Shown in pieces: positions 1 to 9,006 of a stretch of DNA of 64,000 nucleotides. A program made the translations under genes and the position numbers. The notes below the pieces were generated by a model, which searched no databases, was not told the DNA's origin, and saw only the letters and a program-made list of their open reading frames with translations. Location: NCBI RefSeq assembly GCF_019308355.1, contig NZ_JAAGKM010000001.1, positions 186,001-250,000 of the forward strand. The letters are read 5' to 3'. This DNA is from Empedobacter falsenii (lineage in GTDB: Bacteria; Bacteroidota; Bacteroidia; Flavobacteriales; Weeksellaceae). Position 1 is the stretch's first letter, and every line of letters starts with the position of its first letter.

Positions 1-1
1 T

Positions 2-454
2 TTAATCGAAAAAACTGATGATTCTATTTTTGTTCTACATGCTGCTCCAATGGGCGGATCGCAACGAGAGGAAATTCATCATTTTTACATTTCTCAAACC
101 GAAAAGAATAATAAAATTGTCATTTATCGTCTCAAAAATGAATATCAATATACAATTCCTCATGCAATTGAAAAAGCTAAAACAATGCTCGGAAAACCTT
201 ATAATTGGTTATACATTTTGAATGATGACGAATTATATTGTTCAGATTTTGTGGAAAGAGCTTTTCGTGATGATACTATTTTTGAATTGATTCCCATGAA
301 TTTCAAAAACAAAGAAACTGGAATTATTGATGATTTTTGGATAGATTTCTATCGTAAAAAAGGAAAAAAAGTTCCGCAAGACGAACCAGGAACAAATCCA
401 AATCAATTGGCAACTTCTAAGAAATTAATTAAGGTTGGTGAGGTGAAGTTTTAA
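2..454 (+). CDS. YiiX/YaeF-type permuted papain-like hydrolase (5' end missing)
   Basis: The frame is open from the first bases, so the gene begins before the window; about 150 C-terminal residues are visible. A Tyr-Cys-Ser-Asp-Phe-Val segment is the usual nucleophile-cysteine region of the YiiX/YaeF permuted NlpC/P60-like (C92) family, and the upstream His-Ala-Ala-Pro-Met-Gly-Gly segment fits the substrate-binding side. An amidase acting on peptide or lipid-linked substrates is likely, but the substrate cannot be told. The catalytic His may lie in the missing part. The first internal ATG near 50 is not taken as the start because homology-like sequence runs in front of it. Confidence 0.7.
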   Translation, partial: LIEKTDDSIFVLHAAPMGGSQREEIHHFYISQTEKNNKIVIYRLKNEYQYTIPHAIEKAKTMLGKPYNWLYILNDDELYCSDFVERAFRDDTIFELIPMNFKNKETGIIDDFWIDFYRKKGKKVPQDEPGTNPNQLATSKKLIKVGEVKF

Positions 455-529
455 AATGAAACTCTGAAACAAATTCAGAATGATTCATAGAATCTTTATA
501 ACAAATAAATTAATTCCTACTTTTACCAC

Positions 530-712
530 ATGAAACAAAATATCATTTATAGTATCATTTTCTTTTTCGTGTTATTTGGACTAAAATATTTGTTCGATAA
601 AAGCGATGTGCAAACAATGTTGGTTTATTCGGCAATTGGAACGGTTATCTTTTTTATTTATCGAGTTGTCATAAGAAAAATGTTATACAAACAAAAAGAC
701 CAAGAAAACTAA
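530..712 (+). CDS. small two-helix membrane protein, function unknown
   Basis: This 60-residue protein has two hydrophobic stretches (about residues 5-20 and 29-48) and a Lys/Arg-rich, then Lys-Asp-Gln-Glu-Asn tail, as expected for a small inner-membrane protein. I do not recognise the family. It ends four bases inside the convergent bcp gene, and a hairpin shared by both genes covers its last codons. A small size leaves some doubt, but the composition and the position in a gap of matching size support a real gene. Confidence 0.6.
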   Translation: MKQNIIYSIIFFFVLFGLKYLFDKSDVQTMLVYSAIGTVIFFIYRVVIRKMLYKQKDQEN

Positions 713-728
713 TTTCCTTGGTCTTTTT
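693..728. terminator. bidirectional intrinsic terminator
   Basis: The arms AAAAAGACCAAGGAAA-like (693-707) and its complement with a T run (713-728) form a stem over the convergent stops of the small membrane gene and bcp. It has A and T tracts on both sides, so it can end transcripts from either strand. Confidence 0.75.
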
Positions 729-1161
729 TTATTGCTTGCATTGCTTCTTCAATGTGCGTTTCGGCTACATTTGAAACAATGTGTTTAATTAATTTTCCTT
801 GTTTATTGAATACAAAAGTTTCTCGCGGTGTGATTAAGCCAAATTTCTTTTTGATTCCCAACAACTTCGACAACTTTGCTCCTTTATCAGAAAGCAACGG
901 AAAGTTTAATTGATGTTTTGTATAAAACTTCTCGTGAGAAGAAGTTGATTGTCCATTTATTCCGACAATCACAGCGTCTAAAGCATTGAAATCTGCATTT
1001 ACATCACGAAATTGACATACTTCTTTTGTACACATTGGCGTAAAATCCATCGGATAAAAGAATAAAACAAAATATTTTTTGTATAAAAATTCGTCCGAAT
1101 TAAACCAATTTCCTTTGTTATCCTCCAACGAAAAGGTTGGAATGTGATCGCCTAATTTCAT
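709..1161 (-). CDS. bcp: thiol peroxidase, Bcp/PrxQ-type peroxiredoxin
   Basis: Bcp enzymes reduce H2O2 and organic peroxides in the cytoplasm with thioredoxin as donor. The 150-residue length is normal. The peroxidatic motif Pro-x3-Thr-x2-Cys is at residues 37-44 (Cys44), and a resolving Cys lies five residues on at Cys49, the spacing found in E. coli Bcp/PrxQ. The start overlaps the stop of the upstream PTPS-family gene by four bases, so it is the third gene of an idi-PTPS-bcp operon and likely translationally coupled. Confidence 0.92.
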   Translation of the reverse strand: MKLGDHIPTFSLEDNKGNWFNSDEFLYKKYFVLFFYPMDFTPMCTKEVCQFRDVNADFNALDAVIVGINGQSTSSHEKFYTKHQLNFPLLSDKGAKLSKLLGIKKKFGLITPRETFVFNKQGKLIKHIVSNVAETHIEEAMQAIKKDQGN

Positions 1162-1568
1162 TCGCCTGCGTATTCTACAAAATTACGTGGAGTTTCGTAT
1201 AAGGTTACTTTCAATTCTAAATCGGTCGCTAATTTTGCTCTAATTTTATTCCAAATCAAAATCACAATATTTTCGGCAGTTGGATTGATAGTTTTAAATT
1301 CTTCAATATCAACATTCAGATTTTTATGATCCAAATAATCTTCAACTTCAATCGCAATAATTTTTCGTAATTCGTCCAAATTCATCACAAAACCAGTTTC
1401 TGGATCAACTTCGCCTTTCACCGCCACAATAATTTCGTAATTATGCCCGTGATAGTTTGGATAAGAACATTTTCCGAAAACTTCAAAATTTTGTTCGTCG
1501 CTCCAATTCTTGTTAAACAATCGGTGCGCAGCATTAAAATGTGCTTTTCTGTTGACAGTAACTTTCAT
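1158..1568 (-). CDS. 6-pyruvoyl-tetrahydropterin synthase / QueD family protein
   Basis: The family converts 7,8-dihydroneopterin triphosphate either to 6-pyruvoyl- or to 6-carboxy-tetrahydropterin, the latter for queuosine. The 136-residue protein shows the zinc ligands His15 (AAHR) and His40/His42 (HGHNY), a catalytic-type Cys34 six residues before HGH, and the Pro-Thr-Ala-Glu-Asn motif. The Phe-Gly-Lys-Cys...His-Gly-His-Asn-Tyr spacing resembles animal PTPS more than E. coli QueD, where the Cys lies closer to HGH. No queC or queE lies nearby. A QueD role is the default for bacteria, but substrate use is not settled by sequence. Confidence 0.85.
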   Translation of the reverse strand: MKVTVNRKAHFNAAHRLFNKNWSDEQNFEVFGKCSYPNYHGHNYEIIVAVKGEVDPETGFVMNLDELRKIIAIEVEDYLDHKNLNVDIEEFKTINPTAENIVILIWNKIRAKLATDLELKVTLYETPRNFVEYAGE

Positions 1569-1580
1569 CTGTATAAATTT

Positions 1581-2096
1581 TTATTCTTCGATATACGAAA
1601 CGTAATGTTCAAAAATTATTTTGAACCAAGCTGTATAATTCTGAGGATTTTTTTCCATATCTTTTTTCAAATCATCCAATTCTACCCAACGATAGGCCAT
1701 CACTTCATCAGGATTTAGCTTTGGTTCATCATCAAATGTTCCGATAAAAACATGGTCTAATTCATGCTCGATCAAATCATTTTCTAAATGCGCTTTGTAA
1801 ATGAAATTAAATTTATATTCTAATTCGCAATCAAATCCCATTTCTTCTTCCAAACGTCTGTGCGCCGCTTGTTCGTAAGTTTCGTTATCGCGCGGATGAC
1901 TACAACATGTATTCGTCCACAACGTTGGCGAATGGTATTTGCTCGCAGCTCGTTGCTGAATCATTAATTCTCCTTTGGAATTGAATACAAAAACAGAAAA
2001 TGCACGATGCAACAAACCAGCTACATGAGCCTGTTGTTTCTCCATCAATCCTAATTTTTGATCGTCCTGATCAACTAAAACTACAAATTCTTCCAT
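1581..2096 (-). CDS. idi: isopentenyl-diphosphate delta-isomerase, type I (Nudix fold)
   Basis: It interconverts isopentenyl and dimethylallyl diphosphate in isoprenoid synthesis. The 171-residue length is typical for type I enzymes. The Asn-Thr-Cys-Cys-Ser-His-Pro segment carries the catalytic Cys, the Nudix-like segment RRLEEEMGF follows, and the His-Glu-Leu-Asp-His segment contributes metal ligands. It is the first gene of the idi-PTPS-bcp operon, with a 12-base gap to the next gene. The birA stop lies 27 bases upstream on the same strand, so birA may be cotranscribed. Confidence 0.92.
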   Translation of the reverse strand: MEEFVVLVDQDDQKLGLMEKQQAHVAGLLHRAFSVFVFNSKGELMIQQRAASKYHSPTLWTNTCCSHPRDNETYEQAAHRRLEEEMGFDCELEYKFNFIYKAHLENDLIEHELDHVFIGTFDDEPKLNPDEVMAYRWVELDDLKKDMEKNPQNYTAWFKIIFEHYVSYIEE

Positions 2097-2123
2097 TAAA
2101 CAAAAATAGCCTTTTCTATAGGA

Positions 2124-2837
2124 TTAAAAAAGAAGTTCGATTTCTTTGTGCTTAAATTCTCTCAATTCTTGATTGATTTCTATCAGTAAATTTCCCGCTT
2201 CATTTACATCTCTAATAATTCCGTCCACTTCTACTCCATCCAATCTAAAATGCGAAATTTCATCTTTTCTAAACAGATTATCTAAATAAGTTTGATGAAT
2301 TTGTTCAAAATTTTTCTCTTCTAAAATTGAATATTCATTTTCGAAATAATGTATTAAATCTGCCAAAATTTCCTCGATGTCATATTCTTTGTCAGTTACT
2401 TTTCGAATAGATGTTGCTTTTGGTAAGTGATTAAAATCAGCTTGATTGACATTAATTCCTATTCCGATTACAGAATTCATAATTCCATTGGAACGATGAT
2501 TTTCGATTAATATTCCACAAACCTTTTTATCATTTAAAATGATATCATTTGGCCATTTTACGTTAGATTTTGGATGAAATTGTTTTAAAAATAGACAAAT
2601 AACATTCGAAATCCATTCATTAAAATAAATTAATTCTTGAAAACTATAATCCGTTTTCAGCAAAAAACTAAAGGTTAAATTTTCTCCAGCGACAACTTTC
2701 CACTCATTTCCTGCGTAACCTTTTCCTTTTGTTTGATTTTTAGCATGTATGACAGTCCAACTATTGGCATCTTTTTTGGACAAATCCACCAAGAACTCAT
2801 TCGTATTAGGCAAAGAATCAAAACTAATTAAATACAT
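2124..2837 (-). CDS. birA: biotin--[acetyl-CoA-carboxylase] ligase without repressor domain
   Basis: It activates biotin to biotinyl-AMP and loads it on the AccB carrier protein. The 237 residues cover only the catalytic and C-terminal domains; the N-terminal helix-turn-helix of E. coli BirA is absent, as is usual in this phylum, so no repressor role is expected. The ATP/biotin loop appears as Lys-Gly-Lys-Gly (residues 37-40) with WPNDI and KVCGILIE following. It faces away from rsfS with about 90 bases between the starts. Confidence 0.9.
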   Translation of the reverse strand: MYLISFDSLPNTNEFLVDLSKKDANSWTVIHAKNQTKGKGYAGNEWKVVAGENLTFSFLLKTDYSFQELIYFNEWISNVICLFLKQFHPKSNVKWPNDIILNDKKVCGILIENHRSNGIMNSVIGIGINVNQADFNHLPKATSIRKVTDKEYDIEEILADLIHYFENEYSILEEKNFEQIHQTYLDNLFRKDEISHFRLDGVEVDGIIRDVNEAGNLLIEINQELREFKHKEIELLF

Positions 2838-2904
2838 TTTTTTTACTATTTTTATAGAGTGGTTAAAGTTATTTTAAAAAGTTTAAACTTTAATAAGGAT
2901 TCAC

Positions 2905-2912
2905 TAAATTTG
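2905..2912 (+). promoter_or_regulatory. Bacteroidota -7 promoter element for rsfS-ftsH
   Basis: TAAATTTG matches the TAnnTTTG -7 element of the phylum's primary sigma factor exactly. It sits 18 bases before the rsfS ATG. A clear TTG -33 box is not visible, only a T-run about 20 bases upstream. Confidence 0.6.
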
Positions 2913-2930
2913 CGAATTACAAAATAAAAG

Positions 2931-3299
2931 ATGATAGATACTCAATATACAAAAGACTTGCTAGATAGCATTGTTGACGGAATTACAAATGTTAAAGGAG
3001 AAGAAATTACAATTCTAGATTTACGCGAAATTGAAAATGCATTTTGTCAATACTTCGTTATTTGTACCGGAAACTCGAATACACAAGTTAGTGCTTTAGC
3101 AGGTTCGATTGAAAGAACTGTAAAAACAGAAATGTCAGAAAGACCTTTTCATGTAGAAGGAACACAAAACAATCAATGGGTTTTGTTGGACTACACAAAT
3201 GTTATTGTCCATATTTTCCAAAAAGAATACAGAGAATATTACGATATCGAAAGTCTTTGGGGTGATGCTGTAGAGACGCGTATCGAAATGGAATATTAA
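2931..3299 (+). CDS. rsfS: ribosomal silencing factor RsfS
   Basis: RsfS binds ribosomal protein uL14 and keeps the subunits apart when nutrients are short. The 122-residue length and the conserved C-terminal segments (WVLLDYTNVIVHIF, EYYDIESLWGDA) identify the family with little doubt. It is the first gene of an rsfS-ftsH pair with a gap of 22 bases. Confidence 0.95.
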   Translation: MIDTQYTKDLLDSIVDGITNVKGEEITILDLREIENAFCQYFVICTGNSNTQVSALAGSIERTVKTEMSERPFHVEGTQNNQWVLLDYTNVIVHIFQKEYREYYDIESLWGDAVETRIEMEY

Positions 3300-3321
3300 T
3301 CATAACTGAAACCAAAAAAAA

Positions 3322-5334
3322 TTGAAAAAAAATAATTTTAAACCTTCGGGGTTTAATCCTACATGGATATATGCCATTATTGGATTATTGCTGATTGCCT
3401 TTCTATTATTTTCTGATAACATTGGAGGTGCCGGCGGAACTACTAAAAATATAGACCGTACGACTTTCCTTTCTTATGTAGAAAAAGGTTACGTAAAAGA
3501 AGCCAATCTAGAAAAAGAATCAGGACGTGTAAGTGTATATTTAACGGACGCAGCTCTGAATACTGAAGAATTTAAAAAGTTTAAAAAATCAAACGAAACT
3601 TTAAATCCTTTTGCTACAGGTACTCCAAACTTTATTTTCAATGTTGCTGATGCAGGAAATTTTGAAAAAGATTTTTATGCTAACGTAGAAAAGAGTCCAA
3701 ATAAAACTGCCGTTCTTAACACACAAATTTCAAATGGTTTTGGAAGTTTGTTTATGAATCTTTTCATTTCATTAATTTTCTTCGGATTAATCTACTTCTT
3801 ACTATTTAGACGAATGGGCGGAGGCGGATCTGCTGGAGGTGGCGGAGGAATTTTCTCTGTCGGAAAATCAAAAGCGAAATTATTTGAAGGTGATGATCAT
3901 ATCAAAACAACTTTCAAAGATGTTGCAGGTTTAGAAGGTGCAAAAGAAGAAATCGAAGAAATCGTTGAATTCTTGAAACATCCAGAAAAATTTACAAAAT
4001 TAGGTGGACGTATCCCAAAAGGAGCTTTATTAGTAGGACCTCCAGGTACAGGTAAAACCTTATTAGCAAAAGCTGTTGCTGGAGAAGCAAAAGTTCCTTT
4101 CTTCTCATTATCAGGATCAGATTTCGTAGAAATGTTTGTGGGGGTTGGTGCATCTCGTGTACGTGACTTATTCAAAAATGCAAAAGAAAAATCTCCTTCA
4201 ATTATCTTTATTGATGAGATTGATGCAATTGGTCGCGCACGTGGAAAATCAAACTTTACAGGCTCTAATGATGAACGCGAAAATACATTAAATCAATTAT
4301 TAACAGAGATGGATGGTTTCGGAACAGAATCTAACGTAATTGTGATTGCTGCAACGAACCGTGCTGATGTATTGGATAAAGCATTGATGCGTCCAGGTCG
4401 TTTTGACCGTATTATTCATGTTGATTTACCTGAATTAAACGAACGTAAAGAAATCTTCGCCGTTCACTTACGTCCATTAAAATTAGGTGAAGATGTTGAA
4501 ATCGAATTTTTAGCAAAACAAACTCCAGGTTTCTCTGGTGCAGATATATTCAATGTTTGTAACGAAGCAGCTTTAGTTGCTGCTCGTAAAAACAAAGACG
4601 TCGTAGAAAAACAAGACTTTTTAGACGCTGTTGACCGTATTATTGGTGGATTAGAGAAGAAAAGTAAAGTGATTAAACCTTCTGAGAAAAAACGTATCGC
4701 TTATCACGAAGCTGGTCACGCTACAATTGGTTGGTTAACAGAACACGCTGCTCCATTGGTTAAAGTAACTATAGTTCCTCGTGGACGTTCGTTAGGTGCC
4801 GCTTGGTATTTGCCAGAAGAAAGACAAATTACAACGACAGAACAATTGTTAGACGAAATGTGTATGACAATGGGTGGTCGTGCTGCTGAGGAAGTTGTTT
4901 TCAATAATATTTCTACTGGTGCATTAAGTGATTTGGAAAAAGTTACAAAACAAGCTTCTGCAATGGTTAGTATTTACGGATTGAACAAAGAAGTTGGTAA
5001 TGTTTCTTATTACGATTCATCTGGACAAAATGAGTATGGTTTCAGCAAGCCTTATTCAGAACAAACTGCTCAGGTAATTGATAAAGAGGTAAAAACAATG
5101 ATCGAAGCTCAATATGATAGAGCAAAAGATATTTTACGTGAACATCGCGATCAATTAGATGTTTTAGCTCAAAAATTAATTGAGAAAGAGGTGATCTTTA
5201 GAGAAGATTTGGAAGAAATTTTCGGACCAAGAAAATTTGTAAACGAATTAGATCAAATCGAAGAAAAACAAGAAGAGGCTATAGAAGCTGATTCAGAACA
5301 AGTTGTTCAACCAGAATCTGGAAATGATATTTAA
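3322..5334 (+). CDS. ftsH: ATP-dependent zinc metalloprotease FtsH
   Basis: FtsH is a membrane-anchored AAA+ protease that degrades damaged membrane and regulatory proteins. The 670 residues show TM1 (about 14-30), a periplasmic region, TM2 (about 142-162), a Gly-rich linker, Walker A GPPGTGKT (239-246), Walker B IIFIDEID (294-301) and the zinc site HEAGH (462-466), then an acidic Gln/Glu-rich tail. The start is TTG: no ATG lies in frame before TM1, so TTG is needed to keep the first helix. A strong terminator follows. Confidence 0.97.
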   Translation: MKKNNFKPSGFNPTWIYAIIGLLLIAFLLFSDNIGGAGGTTKNIDRTTFLSYVEKGYVKEANLEKESGRVSVYLTDAALNTEEFKKFKKSNETLNPFATGTPNFIFNVADAGNFEKDFYANVEKSPNKTAVLNTQISNGFGSLFMNLFISLIFFGLIYFLLFRRMGGGGSAGGGGGIFSVGKSKAKLFEGDDHIKTTFKDVAGLEGAKEEIEEIVEFLKHPEKFTKLGGRIPKGALLVGPPGTGKTLLAKAVAGEAKVPFFSLSGSDFVEMFVGVGASRVRDLFKNAKEKSPSIIFIDEIDAIGRARGKSNFTGSNDERENTLNQLLTEMDGFGTESNVIVIAATNRADVLDKALMRPGRFDRIIHVDLPELNERKEIFAVHLRPLKLGEDVEIEFLAKQTPGFSGADIFNVCNEAALVAARKNKDVVEKQDFLDAVDRIIGGLEKKSKVIKPSEKKRIAYHEAGHATIGWLTEHAAPLVKVTIVPRGRSLGAAWYLPEERQITTTEQLLDEMCMTMGGRAAEEVVFNNISTGALSDLEKVTKQASAMVSIYGLNKEVGNVSYYDSSGQNEYGFSKPYSEQTAQVIDKEVKTMIEAQYDRAKDILREHRDQLDVLAQKLIEKEVIFREDLEEIFGPRKFVNELDQIEEKQEEAIEADSEQVVQPESGNDI

Positions 5335-5356
5335 TCAAATTCATTCAAAATAATAG

Positions 5357-5390
5357 AAAAAATCGTCCAAATAGGACGATTTTTTTTTTA
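5357..5390 (+). terminator. intrinsic terminator after ftsH
   Basis: AAAATCGTCC and GGACGATTTT pair around a short AAATA loop and are followed by nine T residues, 22 bases after the ftsH stop. Confidence 0.85.
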
Positions 5391-5464
5391 CTTCTTATTA
5401 TATTGTTAAAATTTATTACCTTTAGGCTGTAATTGATTAATTTCATATAAAATCATGAGTTTTC

Positions 5465-6070
5465 ATGTGGAAAGCAATTAAAAACCTACTTAAAAAAGCT
5501 ACTGAAAAATCAGCAGAGAATTCAGATGATAATCAAATTGATTTATTTCATCCAAATTATGCTGACCAAAAAATTTCTATAGATGAAGTATTTGCTACAA
5601 ATTTTAATGTAGGTGGTGGACATTTTTTATTTTGTGATAATATAGAGGAGGCTTCTAAAAACCTTAAAGAGATTGTCAATTACGAAAATGTAACCGAATT
5701 AATTTGTCCTGATCCAAATTTACAACAGGTTCTTAATTCAGTCAATATTCCTTTTGTCGAAAATCCATGCGACTCTCGTTATACGCTTAGTTTTCTTAGT
5801 TGCGAATTTCTGATTGCTTTTGATGGAAGTATTATGTTATCGGCGCATCAAACTTATGGTAGAAATATTGCTGATTTTCCGTCAAATTTTATTATCTATG
5901 CACGCCCGTCACAATTAGTGGAAAATGTGAGTGTGGCATTACAGAAATTACGAACATTAAAAAAAGATAACCTTCCATCTAAAATAACTTCGATTCGAGG
6001 AAAAAATATGCACAAATTTCCCAACGTAGACAACGCGAAGAATATTTATTTGTTATTGGTTGAAGATTAG
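5465..6070 (+). CDS. LUD-domain protein (LutC-like)
   Basis: The 201-residue protein carries a LUD fold: an N-terminal acidic stretch, then a central part and the C-terminal Ile-Ile-Tyr-Ala-Arg-Pro-Ser-Gln segment. LutC-type LUD proteins take part in lactate oxidation with LutA and LutB, but neither partner is present, and in Flavobacteriia a lone LUD gene commonly sits between ftsH and cdsA. Its role there is unknown, so a lactate-use name would overstate the case. The next gene, cdsA, starts two bases after the stop, which suggests one transcript with phospholipid synthesis genes. Confidence 0.8.
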   Translation: MWKAIKNLLKKATEKSAENSDDNQIDLFHPNYADQKISIDEVFATNFNVGGGHFLFCDNIEEASKNLKEIVNYENVTELICPDPNLQQVLNSVNIPFVENPCDSRYTLSFLSCEFLIAFDGSIMLSAHQTYGRNIADFPSNFIIYARPSQLVENVSVALQKLRTLKKDNLPSKITSIRGKNMHKFPNVDNAKNIYLLLVED

Positions 6071-6072
6071 CT

Positions 6073-6921
6073 ATGAAAAATTTAGCAATTAGAGCTTTCT
6101 CTGGACTTATTTACGCACTTATTATATTTTTCGGGACAACGATAGATCCAAAAGGTTTGATTGTTTTGATGATGGTTTTTGGACTTTTTTGTTTGTACGA
6201 GTTTTTTAAAATCACTAATCTTACCAATAAACTTTATCAATTAGGAGCACTTTTAGCTGCCTTAGTTGTTTTTGGATATTATGGAAAAGAATTTTTAGAA
6301 GCTTTCGAAACTTCAAATCATTACTATTTTCATTTAAAAAGTTTGTACTTCATCATTCCAGTTTTATTTGTTTTTAGTATTTATATTATTTTCAAATCAA
6401 CCAATGAATTATTGAACGATTTTGGAAAAGCTACTTTAGGTTTAACATACGTTATCGCACCATTTGTCTTAGCATTAACTTTACCTAGTTTTGATTATAA
6501 TTTAGGCGAGAAAGTGATGCATTACGAAGTATTTTTCGTTTTCTTATTACTTTGGTGCAGTGATACATTTGCATATTTAACAGGAAACTTAATTGGAAAA
6601 CACAAATTAGCACCTAAAATTTCGGGAGCAAAAACGTGGGAAGGTTTTTTTGGAGGAATTATTTTCACTATTATCGCTGGATTCTTAATTCAGAAATATT
6701 TTGGAGAAAACTTGCACGGAAACTGGATGATTATTGGTTTGATCGTTGCTGCATTAGGTCCATTAGGAGATTTGACAGAATCTAAATTAAAACGATTTTT
6801 TAATGTAAAAGACAGCTCTAACCTTATTCCAGGACATGGCGGTTTTTTAGATCGATTAGATAGTTTTATATTTGTCGTACCATTTGTTTATTTATATTAT
6901 TTATTAGTATATACTTTATGA
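6073..6921 (+). CDS. cdsA: phosphatidate cytidylyltransferase (CDP-diglyceride synthase)
   Basis: CdsA makes CDP-diacylglycerol from phosphatidate and CTP in the inner membrane. The 282-residue protein has about eight hydrophobic segments and the family signature near the C-terminus: Ser-Lys-Leu-Lys-Arg, then Lys-Asp-Ser, then Pro-Gly-His-Gly-Gly and Asp-Arg-Leu-Asp-Ser. Its stop overlaps the start of psd by four bases (ATGA), so the two are translationally coupled. Confidence 0.96.
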   Translation: MKNLAIRAFSGLIYALIIFFGTTIDPKGLIVLMMVFGLFCLYEFFKITNLTNKLYQLGALLAALVVFGYYGKEFLEAFETSNHYYFHLKSLYFIIPVLFVFSIYIIFKSTNELLNDFGKATLGLTYVIAPFVLALTLPSFDYNLGEKVMHYEVFFVFLLLWCSDTFAYLTGNLIGKHKLAPKISGAKTWEGFFGGIIFTIIAGFLIQKYFGENLHGNWMIIGLIVAALGPLGDLTESKLKRFFNVKDSSNLIPGHGGFLDRLDSFIFVVPFVYLYYLLVYTL

Positions 6922-7568
6922 AACTTCACAGAGAAGGAACAGCAATTTTGATAGGTTGCTTAATTTTATTTGCAATCGCTACAGGAGTATTACATTACTT
7001 TTTTCCTGTATATGGTTTTTACTTTGCCTTACCATTATGGATACTTTACGGATTTATCGTTTGGTTTTTCAGAAACCCAATTCGTGAATCAGATTCGTCA
7101 GAAAATTGCGTAATCGCACCAGTTGATGGAAAAGTTGTTGTATTAGAAGAAGTATTTGAAAGCGAATTTTTGAATCAAAAATGTATTCAATTATCAATTT
7201 TCATGACGCCTCTTAACGTACATGTAACGCGTTATCCTGTGAATGGAAAAGTGATTTATTCGAAATATCATCCAGGAAAGTTTTTGGTTGCATTTCATCC
7301 AAAATCATCAGAATTGAATGAAAGAACAACTGTTGTTGTAGAGAATGCAGATCATACAAAAGTTCTTTTCAGACAAATTGCAGGTGCAGTTGCACGAAGA
7401 ATTGTTTGTTACAGTAAAGAGAATGACGATGCTGTTGCGGGTAAAGAATATGGCTTCATCAAGTTCGGATCGCGTGTTGATATCTTTTTACCACTTGATA
7501 CAGAGATCAGTGTAAAGGTTGGAGATAAAACAAAAGGTGGAATTCAGAAAATTGCACAATTGAAATAA
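6918..7568 (+). CDS. psd: phosphatidylserine decarboxylase, short form
   Basis: Psd decarboxylates phosphatidylserine to phosphatidylethanolamine. The 216-residue length marks the short form. Two hydrophobic segments lie at about 8-45, then the catalytic part. The self-cleavage site is Gly184-Ser185 in FGSRVD, which yields the pyruvoyl group at the new N-terminus of the small chain. The FMTPLNVHVTR motif is present. The pssA gene that would supply the substrate is not in this window; coupling to cdsA fits the pathway. Confidence 0.93.
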   Translation: MKLHREGTAILIGCLILFAIATGVLHYFFPVYGFYFALPLWILYGFIVWFFRNPIRESDSSENCVIAPVDGKVVVLEEVFESEFLNQKCIQLSIFMTPLNVHVTRYPVNGKVIYSKYHPGKFLVAFHPKSSELNERTTVVVENADHTKVLFRQIAGAVARRIVCYSKENDDAVAGKEYGFIKFGSRVDIFLPLDTEISVKVGDKTKGGIQKIAQLK

Positions 7569-7651
7569 ATCAGTTAGTTGAACTCAATGTTTTTAACTAA
7601 TTTTGTCAAAACAATTATAATAATATACCCATACAATAAATTTTGTAAGAC

Positions 7652-7915
7652 ATGAAAAAATTAATTCTTTTAGTAGCTGTTGCAGCATTCGCTACTTCTT
7701 GTAACTCTAAAGCAAGTGTAAATCACGGAGTTCTTCCAATTGTTCACGAACCAGCTACTGCAGAAGAAATGCACCACAAATCTGAAGCTACTCACGAAGG
7801 TCACGGAAAACATGAGGAAGCTGTTGAAGAAAAACACGAAGAAGTGAAAGATTCTACAAAAACGGCAGAAACTCCGAAAGTTGAGAAAAAAGATACTGTA
7901 AAAGCTGGTCATTAA
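7652..7915 (+). CDS. small His/Glu/Lys-rich lipoprotein
   Basis: The first 17 residues form a type II signal with lipobox Ala-Thr-Ser-Cys (Cys17). The remaining 70 residues are low-complexity and charged, with about ten His (HEGHGKHEE and similar) and many Glu and Lys, and no predicted fold. A metal-buffering or periplasmic spacer role is possible but is inference only. A TTTTG run ends seven bases before the ATG, so the transcript leader may be very short. It is a single gene facing the GT2 gene, with a shared terminator. Confidence 0.75.
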   Translation: MKKLILLVAVAAFATSCNSKASVNHGVLPIVHEPATAEEMHHKSEATHEGHGKHEEAVEEKHEEVKDSTKTAETPKVEKKDTVKAGH

Positions 7916-7931
7916 GATTCAGCTTTTTTTG
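7901..7931. terminator. intrinsic terminator between lipoprotein and GT2 genes
   Basis: AAAGCTG and CAGCTTT pair around a 12-base loop that includes the lipoprotein stop, followed by a T run on the plus strand. The stem is short, so the strength is uncertain. Confidence 0.55.
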
Positions 7932-7934
7932 TTT

Positions 7935-9005
7935 TTATAGATTTATAATCAGTTTATCATCACCTATTAAATAATTTTTATTTTTAGGGCGAATATAAAA
8001 TGAACGTGAAGAAGAGTTGTTTTCAGAAATGATTGATAATATCTCTTGATAAGTAAAAAAACTTGCATCAATTGCAATTTCATTATTTGATAAAGATTTG
8101 AAATCTGATTTCTTATCAATCCAAAATAAATTTTCTGCTTTTACTTCTATTTTAGAAGTATTATTAGGTGAATGTAAAGAAAATTTAAATAATTGAATTA
8201 AATATTTAATCAAAATTCCCGAACGTAAAAGTTGATAATGCAACCAATTTTTTTGATAATATTTTGCTAAGAAAATCATCATGGCTTCAAAAAAATGTTT
8301 ATAATATTTTTTATCTTTTTTCGTACTTTCTCCCTTGTAATGTAAAACCGTTATATCTCCTTTATAATAATTTTTATAACCAGCCAATTCTGCACTAAAA
8401 GACAAATCTATATCTTCTCCATACATAAAATAACGTGGATCAAATCCTCCAATTTCCTGATAGATTTTCTTCGTGGTGAACATAAAAGCACCAACTAAAA
8501 TTTCGCAAGGAGCAATTTCAAATTCATCAACTTCTAATTTGTAATAATTATTTTTCTTTGAATGATTAAATCGACTATACAACTTAGAAAATGAATTTTT
8601 AGCTGTCGGAATATTACGTTTTGATTCTGGATGAAAATTTCCGTTTGTATCTATCATTCGTACTCCCACAAAACCTATTTTTTCTTTTGACTGATGAAAT
8701 TCAATCAAAGATTCGAATAAATTCTCTGGAATAATTGTATCTGGATTAAGAATCAGAATATATTCTCCCAAAGCATTCTCAACCCCAATATTATTCGCTT
8801 TTGCAAAACCAAGATTTTCATTCTGAAGTAAAAAATTTACAGTAGGAAAAGTTTTTTTTAGGAATATAAAATCAATTTCCGATGAATCATTATCAATTAC
8901 AATTATTTCGCCATCTACATTTTTTAAAGCTTCCTGACACGAATCAAGACAAAGCTCTAAATGTTTTGGCGCATTATAACTAACAATAATTATCGATAAT
9001 TTCAT
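7935..9005 (-). CDS. glycosyltransferase family 2 (rhamnosyltransferase-like)
   Basis: The 356-residue protein opens with the GT-A fold start SIIIVSYNAP, followed by VIDNDSS and the LNPDTIIPE segment, which holds the metal-binding acidic residues. YFMYGEDIDLSFSAELAGYK matches the acceptor-side motif common to rhamnosyl/galactosyl transferases that build cell-surface glycans. Donor and acceptor are unknown. The start was set at the Met before KLSIIIV rather than 23 codons upstream, because the upstream codons lie inside recR in another frame. It follows recR with one base between. Confidence 0.88.
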   Translation of the reverse strand: MKLSIIIVSYNAPKHLELCLDSCQEALKNVDGEIIVIDNDSSEIDFIFLKKTFPTVNFLLQNENLGFAKANNIGVENALGEYILILNPDTIIPENLFESLIEFHQSKEKIGFVGVRMIDTNGNFHPESKRNIPTAKNSFSKLYSRFNHSKKNNYYKLEVDEFEIAPCEILVGAFMFTTKKIYQEIGGFDPRYFMYGEDIDLSFSAELAGYKNYYKGDITVLHYKGESTKKDKKYYKHFFEAMMIFLAKYYQKNWLHYQLLRSGILIKYLIQLFKFSLHSPNNTSKIEVKAENLFWIDKKSDFKSLSNNEIAIDASFFTYQEILSIISENNSSSRSFYIRPKNKNYLIGDDKLIINL

Positions 9006-9006
9006 T

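Noticed and set aside
5465-6070. LUD gene as part of a lactate-oxidation operon
   Set aside because: No lutA, lutB or lactate permease lies nearby and the context is ftsH and phospholipid genes.
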